A DNA stretch of 64,000 bases, from contig DIYH01000011.1 of assembly GCA_002435755.1 (NCBI GenBank), positions 1 through 64,000 on the forward strand, read 5' to 3'. The position numbers and the translations under genes were made by a program. A model generated the notes under the pieces. The model was not told where the DNA came from, did not search any database, and was given only the letters and a program-made list of their open reading frames with translations. This document shows positions 37,801 to 45,748 of this stretch, piece by piece. Origin of the DNA: Flammeovirgaceae bacterium UBA6059. Lineage in GTDB: Bacteria > Bacteroidota > Bacteroidia > Cytophagales > Cyclobacteriaceae. The number at the start of each line of letters is the position of its first letter. Position 1 is the first letter of the stretch.

Positions 37801-40800
37801 TCAGGACATTAGTAATTGGAATACGTCCAATGTGACCACCATGCGGTGGACATTTCGTGCAGCGGTCGAATTCAATCAGGATATTGGTGATTGGGATGTT
37901 TCGTCGGTTGTAGATATGGAAGAAATGTTTGCTGCGGCTTCTCTATTCAATCAAGACCTGAGTGATTGGGATGTAGGTCAGGTGACCACTATGGCAGATA
38001 TGTTTCGAAGTACTTCTATCGATCAGGATTTTGGCGATTGGGATGTGCGACAGGTGACGGATATGTCTGACATGTTCTTGAATGTCACGCTCTTTACCGA
38101 AAACTATGACAGGCTACTCATCGGTTGGAATGATCTGACACTTCAACCCAATGTTAGCTTTCATGGCGGTAATAGCATCTACTGTGAAGGTGCTTTGGCA
38201 CGTGCCAATATGGTCACCTCCGACGATTGGTCAATTAACGATGGTGGTCCTGAAGGCATTGCCCCGACTGCCGTATGCAGAGACATCACTGTTGCTTTAG
38301 ACAACACCAATAGCATTACCATTGACGCTTCCTTGCTCGATAATGGATCATCAGATAACTGTTCGTCCATATCATTTACCGCTGATCAGACCACTTTTAC
38401 CTGTGCTGATATCGGGACTCAATTAGTAGAGTTAACCATCACGGATGTAGTTGGAAATACCTCCACATGCAATGCAAATATCACGGTAGAAGAAGCCCCA
38501 TTATTTATTGCCAACTGCCCTTCTGACATTATCTTAAATAACAATGTAGCAGGCTGCACTGCGATTGCTACCTGGAGCGAACCTACTACCAATTGCAATG
38601 CCACCTTGTCTTCGACCTCCACCAGCGGTGACCAATTTCCGGTAGGTACTACGACAGTCACGTACACCGCATCTGATGGGCTAGGCGGTGAAGTGACTTG
38701 TAGTTTTGACGTGACTGTAAGCACTGACCTTCAAGTCGCCGTTGACGAAGTAATTGACGCGACATGTCCTCTGTCGGCTGATGGAAGCGTCGACATCCTT
38801 GTTACGGGTGGGCAAGCACCTTATGCTTTCGATTGGGATAATGATGGTACGGGTGATCTCGATGACCCAGAAGACCCCACCAACTTTGAGGAAGGAAGCT
38901 ACAACGTAATAGTTACAGATGCTTTAGGCTGTACCGCCACAACTGCTACTACAGTAGGATCAACCGGTGTTTTGGAGTTCGTGAGCTGTCCAGCAGATAT
39001 CACCGTCTCTGCGAATAGCGCCGGATGCCTTGGACAAGTGACATGGACTGCTCCGGTCACCACATGTCCTTCGACCATCACCAGCACCCACAATAGTGGG
39101 GACATATTTGATTTGGGCACCACTGAAGTAGTGTATGAAGCAAGAGATGGTGCTGGCGGGTTGATCACTTGTAGCTTTCAGGTCACGGTGGTAAATGATC
39201 TCACTATTGGCTTATCTGCACTTAATGGTACCTCATGCGCCAACACAACCGACGGGAATATCAATGTGAGCATCAGCGGAGGAACACCCAATTATGGTTT
39301 TAACTGGGATGAAGATGGCGTTTTCGATGATACTAAGGATCTTTCTGGCTTAACAGCCGCAAACCGGACGTTGGAGGTTCAAGATGCCAACGGTTGTACG
39401 GCTACACGTACCTTCTCCGTACCATCCAACAGTGAATTTAGCTTTATTGACTGTCCGGATGATATCATCATCACACCTAACCAGGACGGATGTCTTGCTT
39501 TAGTGACTTGGGAAGAACCTACTGTATCCTGCCAGGCGAGCATCACGAGTACGCATAGCAGCGGGGACTTATTTCCAGTAGGCACTACCGAAGTAGTGTA
39601 CACTGCTGTTGCAAGCAACGGACAAGCCATCACATGCCGATTTGATATCACCGTTCAAGACGACCTGAGCGTGCAGCCTGACACCATCGTGCATGCATCC
39701 TGTACTTCTATTCCTGATGGCTCAATATCGCTTATGGTCGATGGCGGTTCCATGCCTTACACATACACATGGTTCGGAGATAGCCTTACTACTGATGCGG
39801 ACCGTCAGGATGACCTCCTACCGGGAATATATGAAGTGGCGGTCAAGGGCGACTATGGGTGTGAAGCGTCGCTCACTTTCGAAATAGAAGCTGATGCTCC
39901 TTTTGAGCTAACGAACTGTCCATCTGACACTACCCTATCGGTAAATGCATCTGGATGTCGAGCCCAAGTATTCTGGGAAGCTCCTGATTTACTATGCAAT
40001 AGCGTATCTCTCCAATCCTCTCATCAACCCGGTGATCACTTTGACATAGGTACGACGGAGGTCTCCTACTTCGCTCATAATGGACTAGGCGATAGCCTTT
40101 TTTGCTCATTCGACATCACCGTAGAGTCAGCACTTTCACTCAGGTTTGAAGGCATCCAACCTAGTACATGCCAAGAATCTAGCGACGGGCAGGCAGCAGT
40201 CATATTCGAAGGTGGCATTCCGCCTTTGTCCTATGATTGGGATTATGACGGTATAGGTGACTTTGATAATGCTTTGACACAATCCAATCTCCCTTACGGA
40301 CGAAACATAGTCATGGTCAGAGATTCTGCCGGATGTACTTTAACCGACTCCTTGTTTATCGAAGCAATAGAGCCTCTGGAAATTATTGGTTGTCCGACTG
40401 ACACTACCATCATGGTAAACACCTCAGCTTGTCGTGGTACACTCAATTGGAGAACACCTTCATTGCTTTGTAGCTCAGGTACTTTAACAACATCTCACCC
40501 ACCTGGCTATAGCTTCAACATAGGTACCACATTGGTCGAGTATCTGGCAACCAATGAGCAGGGTGAAACTGTGACCTGTACATTTAATGTCACGGTAGAA
40601 AGTGATCTGACCGTGAGCCTGGATAGTCTGGCCAGCCCTTCTTGCTATGAGAACGAAGATGGATTCGCCTACATCACTGCCCAAGGAGGCACAGGCGACT
40701 ACATGTATCAATGGAACCATGTTGGTTTTCTCACCGCGAGAGAAGATTATGAAAATCTCGTTGCTGGAGAATACAATGTAGTCGTAATAGATAGCCTGGA

Positions 40801-41323
40801 GTGCAGGGCCAATGTGGCATTCGAGCTTGAAGAAATAGATCCCATCGACTTGTCGGCAGAGATTATTCCAGGAGGTGAAGGACAGAGTACTTCCATTGAT
40901 CTATTGGTAACTGGAGGAACAGCTCCTTTTGCTTACGACTGGAGTCATGATACGCCGGACTTTACAGATGATGAAGATCTCAGCCCAGCAGAGCTTGATG
41001 ACTATTCTGTACTTGTACAAGATGCTAATGCCTGTGTCGATACCCTTGATATCTCCGTTACACCAAGAGATCTTGGCTGTGGTGATTTCGACTTCTCAAT
41101 CTATCCTAACCCGAACAATGGCATCTTTAACCTGGTGGTCCAGCCCTGTCTCACAGGACCCTTCGTCGAGATCTATGACCTAACGGGAAAGCGGATTTAC
41201 TCGACAGAACTTATTGACAACTCAGCTGTCATTGACATCTCCAACATTGCGCATCATACCTACATCCTCAAGATCCAAACCAATGAAAAGGTGACGCACA
41301 AGCTATTTCAGATTATTGAGTAA
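34868..41323 (+). CDS. giant T9SS-secreted BspA/HYR/SprB-repeat surface protein
   Basis: 2151 residues. Signal peptide 1-26, then two copies of one large module: an introductory DVDWDNDG domain, about a dozen BspA-type LRR (DUF285) repeats of about 25 residues with a core like NWDVSNVTDMSxMF, and a HYR region (first about 27-640, second about 645-1210). Five composite repeats of about 155 residues follow (about 1210-2000), each a HYR unit with two Cys (GCxxxxxW and TCSFDVTV) plus a SprB-like unit (DGSxxVxVxGGxxPYxxxWDxDG). The C-terminus (about 2070-2151, YPNPNNGIFNL to LFQIIE) is a T9SS type A sorting domain. A surface adhesin or ligand-binding protein is expected. Confidence 0.9.
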   Translation: MNIGKWVRITSALTALLLVLNQAQGQDAFITTWKTDNPGQTNSTSILLPVDSSFVYNYDVDWDNDGVYDTLGVTGPIIHDFGVAGTYTIAIRGDFNKIYFNNEGDTAKIIDIVQWGDIEWSSMNSAFFGCSNLNISAVDAPDLTNVGDFSNLFRGCTAFNSDINHWDVSNVAIFYRTFQGCTNFDQPLNDWDMSSCYNLDRTFLNCPAFNQPLDRWDVSGVTLFAETFNGATSFNQDIGMWDVSAAWQFAGMFVKASSFNQDIGAWQPTSATNMSRMFNQTTAFNQDIGGWDVSKVTNMSNMFSSSIFNQDISDWDVSNVKSMVRMFSGNSAFNQPIGKWNTSSLESTNWMFFNTLVFDQPLGTWDVSNLTSLHSMFRSTGAFDQDLSNWDVSNVQNMGSTFEFSVIDQDFSSWDVSNVLTMERMFSGSQLSTENYDKLLESWSVQSVQSDILFHAGSSVYCSAGAARSDLADNHDWMITDGGAETDPPIAIAQDVTLALDATGNLTLDPAAIDNGSYDDCTDVTLSASVTSFDCSDIGTPMNVTLTVEDQNGNSATDDAIVTIVDAPLLITCPADVNAVADGLGTTAQAFWTAPTLGCNYTITSTHNSGDFFPIGTTTVTYTATDPLMNSTNCSFDVIVTSDRPFVTTWKTDNSDVTNDTSIEIPTTGGGYNYDVDWNNDGIYDEFGITGDAIHDFGTAGTYTIRIRGDFPWIRFGRDGGTDNKKIVDIVQWGDIAWSSMFEAFSGCSNMTLSATDAPDLSGATRMGGIFSGCSVLDSDINHWDVSTITELGGAFAGATIFNSPLNDWDVSNVTAFTRTFRNAQAFNQPLNNWDVGNSVSMDRMFSLAKSFNQDIGNWNVSKVTNMNEMFMDAKAFDQDLGSWNVGAVTIMSEMFNGASEFNQDLNSWNTSSVETMKSMFQAAKKFNGNITAWNVSNVTDMSVMFASASSFNQNIGNWTTSSVTTLAHTFTGASIFDQDISNWNTSNVTTMRWTFRAAVEFNQDIGDWDVSSVVDMEEMFAAASLFNQDLSDWDVGQVTTMADMFRSTSIDQDFGDWDVRQVTDMSDMFLNVTLFTENYDRLLIGWNDLTLQPNVSFHGGNSIYCEGALARANMVTSDDWSINDGGPEGIAPTAVCRDITVALDNTNSITIDASLLDNGSSDNCSSISFTADQTTFTCADIGTQLVELTITDVVGNTSTCNANITVEEAPLFIANCPSDIILNNNVAGCTAIATWSEPTTNCNATLSSTSTSGDQFPVGTTTVTYTASDGLGGEVTCSFDVTVSTDLQVAVDEVIDATCPLSADGSVDILVTGGQAPYAFDWDNDGTGDLDDPEDPTNFEEGSYNVIVTDALGCTATTATTVGSTGVLEFVSCPADITVSANSAGCLGQVTWTAPVTTCPSTITSTHNSGDIFDLGTTEVVYEARDGAGGLITCSFQVTVVNDLTIGLSALNGTSCANTTDGNINVSISGGTPNYGFNWDEDGVFDDTKDLSGLTAANRTLEVQDANGCTATRTFSVPSNSEFSFIDCPDDIIITPNQDGCLALVTWEEPTVSCQASITSTHSSGDLFPVGTTEVVYTAVASNGQAITCRFDITVQDDLSVQPDTIVHASCTSIPDGSISLMVDGGSMPYTYTWFGDSLTTDADRQDDLLPGIYEVAVKGDYGCEASLTFEIEADAPFELTNCPSDTTLSVNASGCRAQVFWEAPDLLCNSVSLQSSHQPGDHFDIGTTEVSYFAHNGLGDSLFCSFDITVESALSLRFEGIQPSTCQESSDGQAAVIFEGGIPPLSYDWDYDGIGDFDNALTQSNLPYGRNIVMVRDSAGCTLTDSLFIEAIEPLEIIGCPTDTTIMVNTSACRGTLNWRTPSLLCSSGTLTTSHPPGYSFNIGTTLVEYLATNEQGETVTCTFNVTVESDLTVSLDSLASPSCYENEDGFAYITAQGGTGDYMYQWNHVGFLTAREDYENLVAGEYNVVVIDSLECRANVAFELEEIDPIDLSAEIIPGGEGQSTSIDLLVTGGTAPFAYDWSHDTPDFTDDEDLSPAELDDYSVLVQDANACVDTLDISVTPRDLGCGDFDFSIYPNPNNGIFNLVVQPCLTGPFVEIYDLTGKRIYSTELIDNSAVIDISNIAHHTYILKIQTNEKVTHKLFQIIE
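38494..40860 (+). repeat. five HYR+SprB composite repeats, about 465 bp each
   Basis: Five in-frame tandem units of about 155 codons inside the giant surface protein. Each begins with a sequence like FxxCPxDxxxxxNxxGC and ends with a short turn before the next. Protein similarity is clear but the DNA is diverged, indicating old duplication rather than recent expansion. Confidence 0.75.
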
Positions 41324-41601
41324 CCACTTCTTTATGAGTCGTCTGACCACTTGGAGTAGTCCTTTAGATTATTGACGTTGGATTATTCTTGGAAAGTTGA
41401 GCATTGAATATTGCTTTTCTTCGAATAATATCCATCCTTGTAGATGACTAACCATAGTAAAGGAGAATTAAGAGTGGTCAAGGTCTAAATGCCTATAGTC
41501 AGATTCAATCCTTTACCATGTTTTGGACTTGTCATCGAATAGATATTCGGGTTAATGACTCATTAGCAAGGACTTAATGTTATCGAAAAAGGTTAGTTAC
41601 C

Positions 41602-41620
41602 ATTGTTTAACGTTAACAAT
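41602..41620. repeat. near-perfect palindrome at transposase 5' end
   Basis: ATTGTTTAACGTTAACAAT has arms ATTGTT / AACAAT around the 10-bp palindrome TTAACGTTAA, with one extra base of asymmetry. It covers the first codons of the broken transposase and could be part of an IS end or a structured RNA; this is inference. Confidence 0.4.
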
Positions 41621-42617
41621 AAAGCTTTGAAATTCAGTCATTTCCTGAGAGTTGATGTATCAAAAAATAAGTTAGATATAGCTCTGTTCAAGGGTAAACT
41701 ATTCCTTCACCATTGTATCATTGACAACAAAGCCTCTAGGATCAACAAGTATATCAATGAACTGAAACAATTGGATGGTTTTAGTATTGTTGACTCGATT
41801 TTCCGTATTGAGAACACAGGGATTTACAATAACCCTCTGCTGGTATATCTTCATGAGAAAAAAGGAAATATCTGGTTGCAACAAGCTTCTCGGATTAAGA
41901 ATTCACTAGGCAACATTCGTGGGAAACATGATAAGATTGACGCCATCCGTATCGGCGAGTACCTCTACAAGAACAGAGAGAATATCCAGCTTTGGAAGCC
42001 CAAGCAAGAGGTAGCGCTCAAGTTAGATCGTTTAACAGTCGTTCGAGATAGATTACTCAACATGAGAAAACAGCTAACTGTGTCACTAGATGAACAGGCT
42101 GAATCTATTCCAAAATCACTAACTCAGCTAGAAAAGCGAATTTGTCAAAAAACACTGGGGTTATCAAAGCGAATTTGGAAAAAGTATACAGGCAAATAGA
42201 TAAAATCACCCAGGAAGAGCCTCAACTACATTCGCTGTTCAGTATTATCGCTTCAGTACCAGCTGTAGATACACAGACAGCGGCAAGGATGATCATCTGC
42301 ACCAATGAGTTTGAAGACATCAAAGATCCAAAGAAGTTTGCTTGCTATAGAGGAGTGGCTACATTCAGAAACGAATCAGGACTTTCTAAAGGTCGATCAA
42401 GGGTATCCCATACGGCCAAAGAAGATGAAGTCACTGCTCCACATGCGCCATTGTTGCTATCCTATACAACAATGACTTAAAATCCGATTACCAACGTAAA
42501 GACAAGAACAAAATGAGTGTGATCAACGCTGTCAGAAACAAACTCATCCATTGAATATTCTCTTGCGTCAATCAAAACAGAAAATACAAAAATATTTACA
42601 ACTCATCGTTTGCCTAA
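41603..42617 (+). pseudogene. decayed IS110-family transposase
   Basis: The N-terminal DEDD (RuvC-like) domain is readable: VDVSKNKLD, IENTGIY and RGKHDKIDAIRIGEYL supply the acidic residues. Translation is then broken. A first frameshift lies at a run of six A near 42142-42152; a second frame runs to SRVSHTAK near 42420; two more shifts are needed to read KKMKSLLHM and then AIVAILYNNDLKSDY...NKMSVINAVRNKLIH. In that last frame a TGA at 42552-42554 replaces the Arg expected before IF, and the reading ends at TAA 42615-42617. At least three shifts plus one stop codon make it a pseudogene. IS110 elements usually lack inverted terminal repeats, so the boundaries are not assignable. Confidence 0.85.
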
Positions 42618-42627
42618 ACCACAAAAA

Positions 42628-42658
42628 CCTGATGGCTATTCCATCGACCGGCATCAGG
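42628..42658. repeat. nested inverted repeats downstream of IS110 remnant
   Basis: CCTGATG (42628-42634) pairs with CATCAGG (42652-42658), and an inner GATGG / CCATC pair overlaps it, so alternative hairpins are possible. It lies 10 bases after the end of the transposase remnant. It may be an IS subterminal structure. Confidence 0.35.
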
Positions 42659-42779
42659 GAAGCATAGCAGCCTCAGTTGTTACAAACAAAAGTCGTCGGA
42701 CCGCTAAAAATACCATGTGTTTATCGTTTATCAGTTGGGCAACTCCAAACTCATCATTCATCATTCACTTGACCCAGCA

Positions 42780-43175
42780 CTAGTTATGCACATTCTCCAG
42801 TGGATACCCAAGACTACTCCACTCTTTAAATCCACCACCATAGTCAAGTATTGATTGGAAACCTTGCTTTTCCATGAGGTCCTTGGCCCTGGCGCTTCTA
42901 CCACCGCTATGACAGTATAAGTAGTATTTCTTTTCCTTATCGAGTCCTTGAATTTGAGCAGCAAAATCATCGGCTCTGTAGTCAATGACGATGGAGCCCG
43001 GTATCATACCCTTCGCAATCTCAGCAGGTGTTCTTAGGTCGATCAATACACCGTCCAGACCTGCTTCAATCCGGGACTTCAACTCCTCAGCCGATATGAG
43101 TCCATTCTGCTGGGAAACAGATGAACATGAAGATAAAATGAACCAAGAAAAAAACAATAAGTTCAGTCGGGTCAT
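42780..43175 (-). CDS. rhodanese-domain lipoprotein
   Basis: 131 residues: signal peptide with lipobox LSSC (Cys17) and a single rhodanese domain with active-site Cys88 in the loop CHSGGRS. Rhodaneses transfer sulfane sulfur; the lipid anchor places this one in the periplasm. It is the last gene of the six-gene sulfur operon, 13 bases after the upstream gene. Confidence 0.88.
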   Translation of the reverse strand: MTRLNLLFFSWFILSSCSSVSQQNGLISAEELKSRIEAGLDGVLIDLRTPAEIAKGMIPGSIVIDYRADDFAAQIQGLDKEKKYYLYCHSGGRSARAKDLMEKQGFQSILDYGGGFKEWSSLGYPLENVHN

Positions 43176-43188
43176 GACGTGTAAGTAT

Positions 43189-43599
43189 TTAATGAGGTAA
43201 TCTATCTTTTAGTGCTCCATACACCCATGTACCAAACACCGCAGTGACAACAGCAACAATAATAACACTATAACCTCCACCCACCAATGCAAAGAGTGGA
43301 GCAGGGCATGCTCCGGTTAACGCCCAGCCGAGTCCAAAGATAGTACCTCCTATATAAACACCCGGATGAAAAGGCTTATCAGCAAGCCCAATCTCACCAC
43401 CCTTAATAGTCTTGATGTTATAGCGCTTGATCAACTGAATAGAGACCAATCCTACCAGCACCGCCAGACCGATGATACCGTACATATGAATGGACTGAAA
43501 ACGGAACATCTCTTGTATCCTGAACCAGCTAATCACCTCTGCTTTGGTCAAGAGGATACCAAAAGCGATTCCTATGATCAAAAACTTAATATTCTTCAT
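43189..43599 (-). CDS. YeeE/YedE-family membrane protein, second half (DUF6691-like)
   Basis: 136 residues with about four membrane segments and the conserved TGACPAPLF motif, whose Cys corresponds to those used by YeeE/TsuA for thiosulfate uptake. I chose the ATG at 43599, 2 bases after the upstream YeeE/YedE stop; the longer frame begins inside that gene. In this phylum two half-length YeeE/YedE proteins commonly occur side by side and are thought to act together. Confidence 0.85.
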   Translation of the reverse strand: MKNIKFLIIGIAFGILLTKAEVISWFRIQEMFRFQSIHMYGIIGLAVLVGLVSIQLIKRYNIKTIKGGEIGLADKPFHPGVYIGGTIFGLGWALTGACPAPLFALVGGGYSVIIVAVVTAVFGTWVYGALKDRLPH

Positions 43600-43601
43600 A
43601 A

Positions 43602-44159
43602 CTAGTAGATGATAGGATAAATAATGTGTGTGATAAACAAGCCCCCGACAAAGAATCCAATAACAGCTATCAAAGAAGGCCATTGTAAATTGGATAGGCC
43701 TGTAATTGCATGGCCTGAAGTACATCCTCCCGCATAGCGGGTCCCAAAACCTACCATAAATCCGCCTATTGCAATAAGCAACACTCCCTGCCAATTGGCA
43801 AGATTACTCCAGCTAAATATTTCAACAGGAGCAAGACCCGAAAAGTCGCTTATACCCATGGCCTTAAGATCTGAGACTGTATCCTGGCTCAATGCCACCT
43901 GATCATAGTTCATCAACCACTCATGGCCAATGAAACCGCCGATAACAATCCCCAGCACAAAAAAAAGGTTCCAGCTTTCTGATTTCCAGTTGTAGTTGAA
44001 AAAGGGAATGTTTGCTGGTATACAAGCCGCACAGATATGTCTTAGATTCGATGAGACCCCAAAGGACTTGTTATCAATAATTAGAAACAATGGCACCATC
44101 AAGCCGATCAGAGGACCTACCACGTACCACGGCCATGGTCCAAGTACTACTTCCCACAT
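43602..44159 (-). CDS. YeeE/YedE-family membrane protein, first half
   Basis: 185 residues with about five membrane segments. Conserved cysteines are in HICAACIP (about 42-47) and GGCTSGHAITG (about 145-155), the GGCTSGH motif being the hallmark of the YeeE/YedE (TsuA) sulfur transport family. With the gene just downstream it makes up a complete transporter for thiosulfate or a related reduced sulfur compound; the substrate is inferred from family and context. A strong hairpin lies 26 bases before its start. Confidence 0.88.
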   Translation of the reverse strand: MWEVVLGPWPWYVVGPLIGLMVPLFLIIDNKSFGVSSNLRHICAACIPANIPFFNYNWKSESWNLFFVLGIVIGGFIGHEWLMNYDQVALSQDTVSDLKAMGISDFSGLAPVEIFSWSNLANWQGVLLIAIGGFMVGFGTRYAGGCTSGHAITGLSNLQWPSLIAVIGFFVGGLFITHIIYPIIY

Positions 44160-44184
44160 TTTTTTATTCGTTTAGGTTATTGCA

Positions 44185-44208
44185 GGGAGACAACCCCCAT
44201 TGTCTCCC
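44185..44208 (-). other. intercistronic hairpin, 9-bp stem
   Basis: GGGAGACAA (44185-44193) and TTGTCTCCC (44200-44208) form a perfect 9-bp stem with a 6-base loop (TGGGGG in the minus-strand RNA). It sits in the 135-bp gap between the persulfide dioxygenase stop and the YeeE/YedE start. No U-run follows, so it is not a classical terminator; RNA stability or partial attenuation is possible. Confidence 0.6.
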
Positions 44209-44294
44209 GAATGATTCCATCACACTACCACTATTTGGTTTTGAAGATGGAATTGATCTAGTTATTGTCTTCAGTTGTATCCAGAGCGACAGTT

Positions 44295-45719
44295 TTAAGC
44301 CATTGCAGCGAGCTTGGCATCCCTGATTTGTGTAGGACAAGGTCCTGTCACAAGTTTTGCGTTTCCATCTTTTTTGATGCTGTTCCATCCTCCCCAGACA
44401 TTCACAATGTTGTCAATTCCATTTCGCTTGAGAATAGAGGCAGCTATCATAGAACGATAGCCACCAAGACAGTGTATCAGGTATTGTTGATCATTGTTGA
44501 CCTTATCAAGGTTCTGCTCCAGATCTTTTAAAGGAATGTTCAATGCTCCTTCTACATGCTCAGTATCAAACTCCGGATTCCTTCGCACATCCATTACGGA
44601 CATGCCTTCAGCCTGATATTCAGAGACTATCTCACCTTTCACGCTGTTGACTGTCTCTAAAACCTCTCCGGATTGGCTCCAGGACCCAACACCACCTTCC
44701 ATGTAACCTGCAACATTTTCAAATCCTACTCTTGCGAGCCTCAATACCGATTCCTGTTCTTTTCCTTCCTCAGTAACTAACACAAGCTTTTGGTTGATAT
44801 CAAACAGGGTACCCACCCAAACGGCGAAGGTACCATCGAGACCAATGCTGTAGCTATCTTTGATGAACCCTTTCTCGAAGTGATCAGGAATGCGAGTATC
44901 AAGAATTATGGCACCATCGGCTACTATTGATTTGAAATCATCTACCGACAATGCAGTAAGGTTACGATCCATCACTTCATCGATATTCTCATAACCAGAT
45001 TTATTGATCCTTACATTCTCAGGAAAATAGGCCGGAGGTGTCGTTAAGCCATCAGTTACAACATCAACAAACTGCTCCTTGGTCATTGGTTGCAATGCAT
45101 AATTGAACTTACGCTGCTGTCCTACAGTCGACTGCCGCTCATCACTGAGGTTCTTACCACATTGTGAACCAGCTCCATGTCCCGGAAAGACGATCACCTC
45201 ATCAGCTAATGGCAATAGCTTTGTATGCAGCGAATCATACAAATGACCGGCCAGATCTTCTTCCGTAAGGTCGCTTTTTACCGCCAGATCAGGGCGTCCC
45301 ACATCACCAATAAACAGAGTATCACCGGTGAAAATAGCATGATCCTTACCCTCCTCATCCTGCAACAGGTAAGTAGTGGACTCCGTGGTATGGCCAGGAG
45401 TGTGTAATATTTTGATCTTGATATCACCTACATACAGCACTTCACCATCTTCTGTAATGTGAGCGTCGTACATTGGATTTGCGTTAGGACCAAAAATGAT
45501 AGTCGCTCCCGTCTTTTTCGCCAGATCCAGATGACCCGAGACAAAATCAGCATGAAAATGGGTCTCTAGCACATATTTGATTTTTGCCCCTCTTTTTTCT
45601 GCTAATTCAAGATAAGGCTTGGTTTCGCGGATGGGATCGATAATTGCCGCTTCACCATTTGATTCAATATAATAGGCAGCCTCTGCAAGACAGCCTGTGT
45701 ACAATTGTTCGATATACAT
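44295..45719 (-). CDS. persulfide dioxygenase-rhodanese fusion (MBL + two rhodanese domains)
   Basis: 474 residues. The metallo-beta-lactamase domain (1-250) has THFHADFVSGH (His54, His56, Asp58, His63) and GHGAGSQCGKNLSDERQSTVG, the pattern of ETHE1/PDO persulfide dioxygenases that oxidise glutathione or similar persulfides to sulfite. A first rhodanese domain (about 265-360) lacks the catalytic Cys: the loop reads TEEGKEQ. The C-terminal rhodanese (about 370-460) is active-type with Cys417 in CLGGYRS. The architecture resembles CstB-like enzymes. It starts 28 bases after TauE/SafE. Confidence 0.9.
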   Translation of the reverse strand: MYIEQLYTGCLAEAAYYIESNGEAAIIDPIRETKPYLELAEKRGAKIKYVLETHFHADFVSGHLDLAKKTGATIIFGPNANPMYDAHITEDGEVLYVGDIKIKILHTPGHTTESTTYLLQDEEGKDHAIFTGDTLFIGDVGRPDLAVKSDLTEEDLAGHLYDSLHTKLLPLADEVIVFPGHGAGSQCGKNLSDERQSTVGQQRKFNYALQPMTKEQFVDVVTDGLTTPPAYFPENVRINKSGYENIDEVMDRNLTALSVDDFKSIVADGAIILDTRIPDHFEKGFIKDSYSIGLDGTFAVWVGTLFDINQKLVLVTEEGKEQESVLRLARVGFENVAGYMEGGVGSWSQSGEVLETVNSVKGEIVSEYQAEGMSVMDVRRNPEFDTEHVEGALNIPLKDLEQNLDKVNNDQQYLIHCLGGYRSMIAASILKRNGIDNIVNVWGGWNSIKKDGNAKLVTGPCPTQIRDAKLAAMA

Positions 45720-45748
45720 ATCGGTTCAGTTTATATTGTTCGATATAC
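45704..45748. repeat. 14-bp direct repeat flanking persulfide dioxygenase start
   Basis: ATTGTTCGATATAC occurs at 45704-45717 and 45735-45748, 31 bases apart. The first copy covers codons 1-5 of the dioxygenase gene, the second ends at the TauE/SafE stop. It may be a local duplication or a paired regulatory site; nothing else supports a choice. Confidence 0.55.

Noticed and set aside
38419..39651. Three antisense reading frames of about 90-100 codons within the giant surface protein gene.
   Set aside because: They arise from the periodic repeat coding sequence; all lie opposite a clear gene and have no family or start signal.
42142..42152. Run of six A in the IS110 transposase as a programmed frameshift site.
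   Set aside because: The heptamer A AAA AAC is not in the required register with the zero frame, and further downstream shifts and a stop codon indicate decay.
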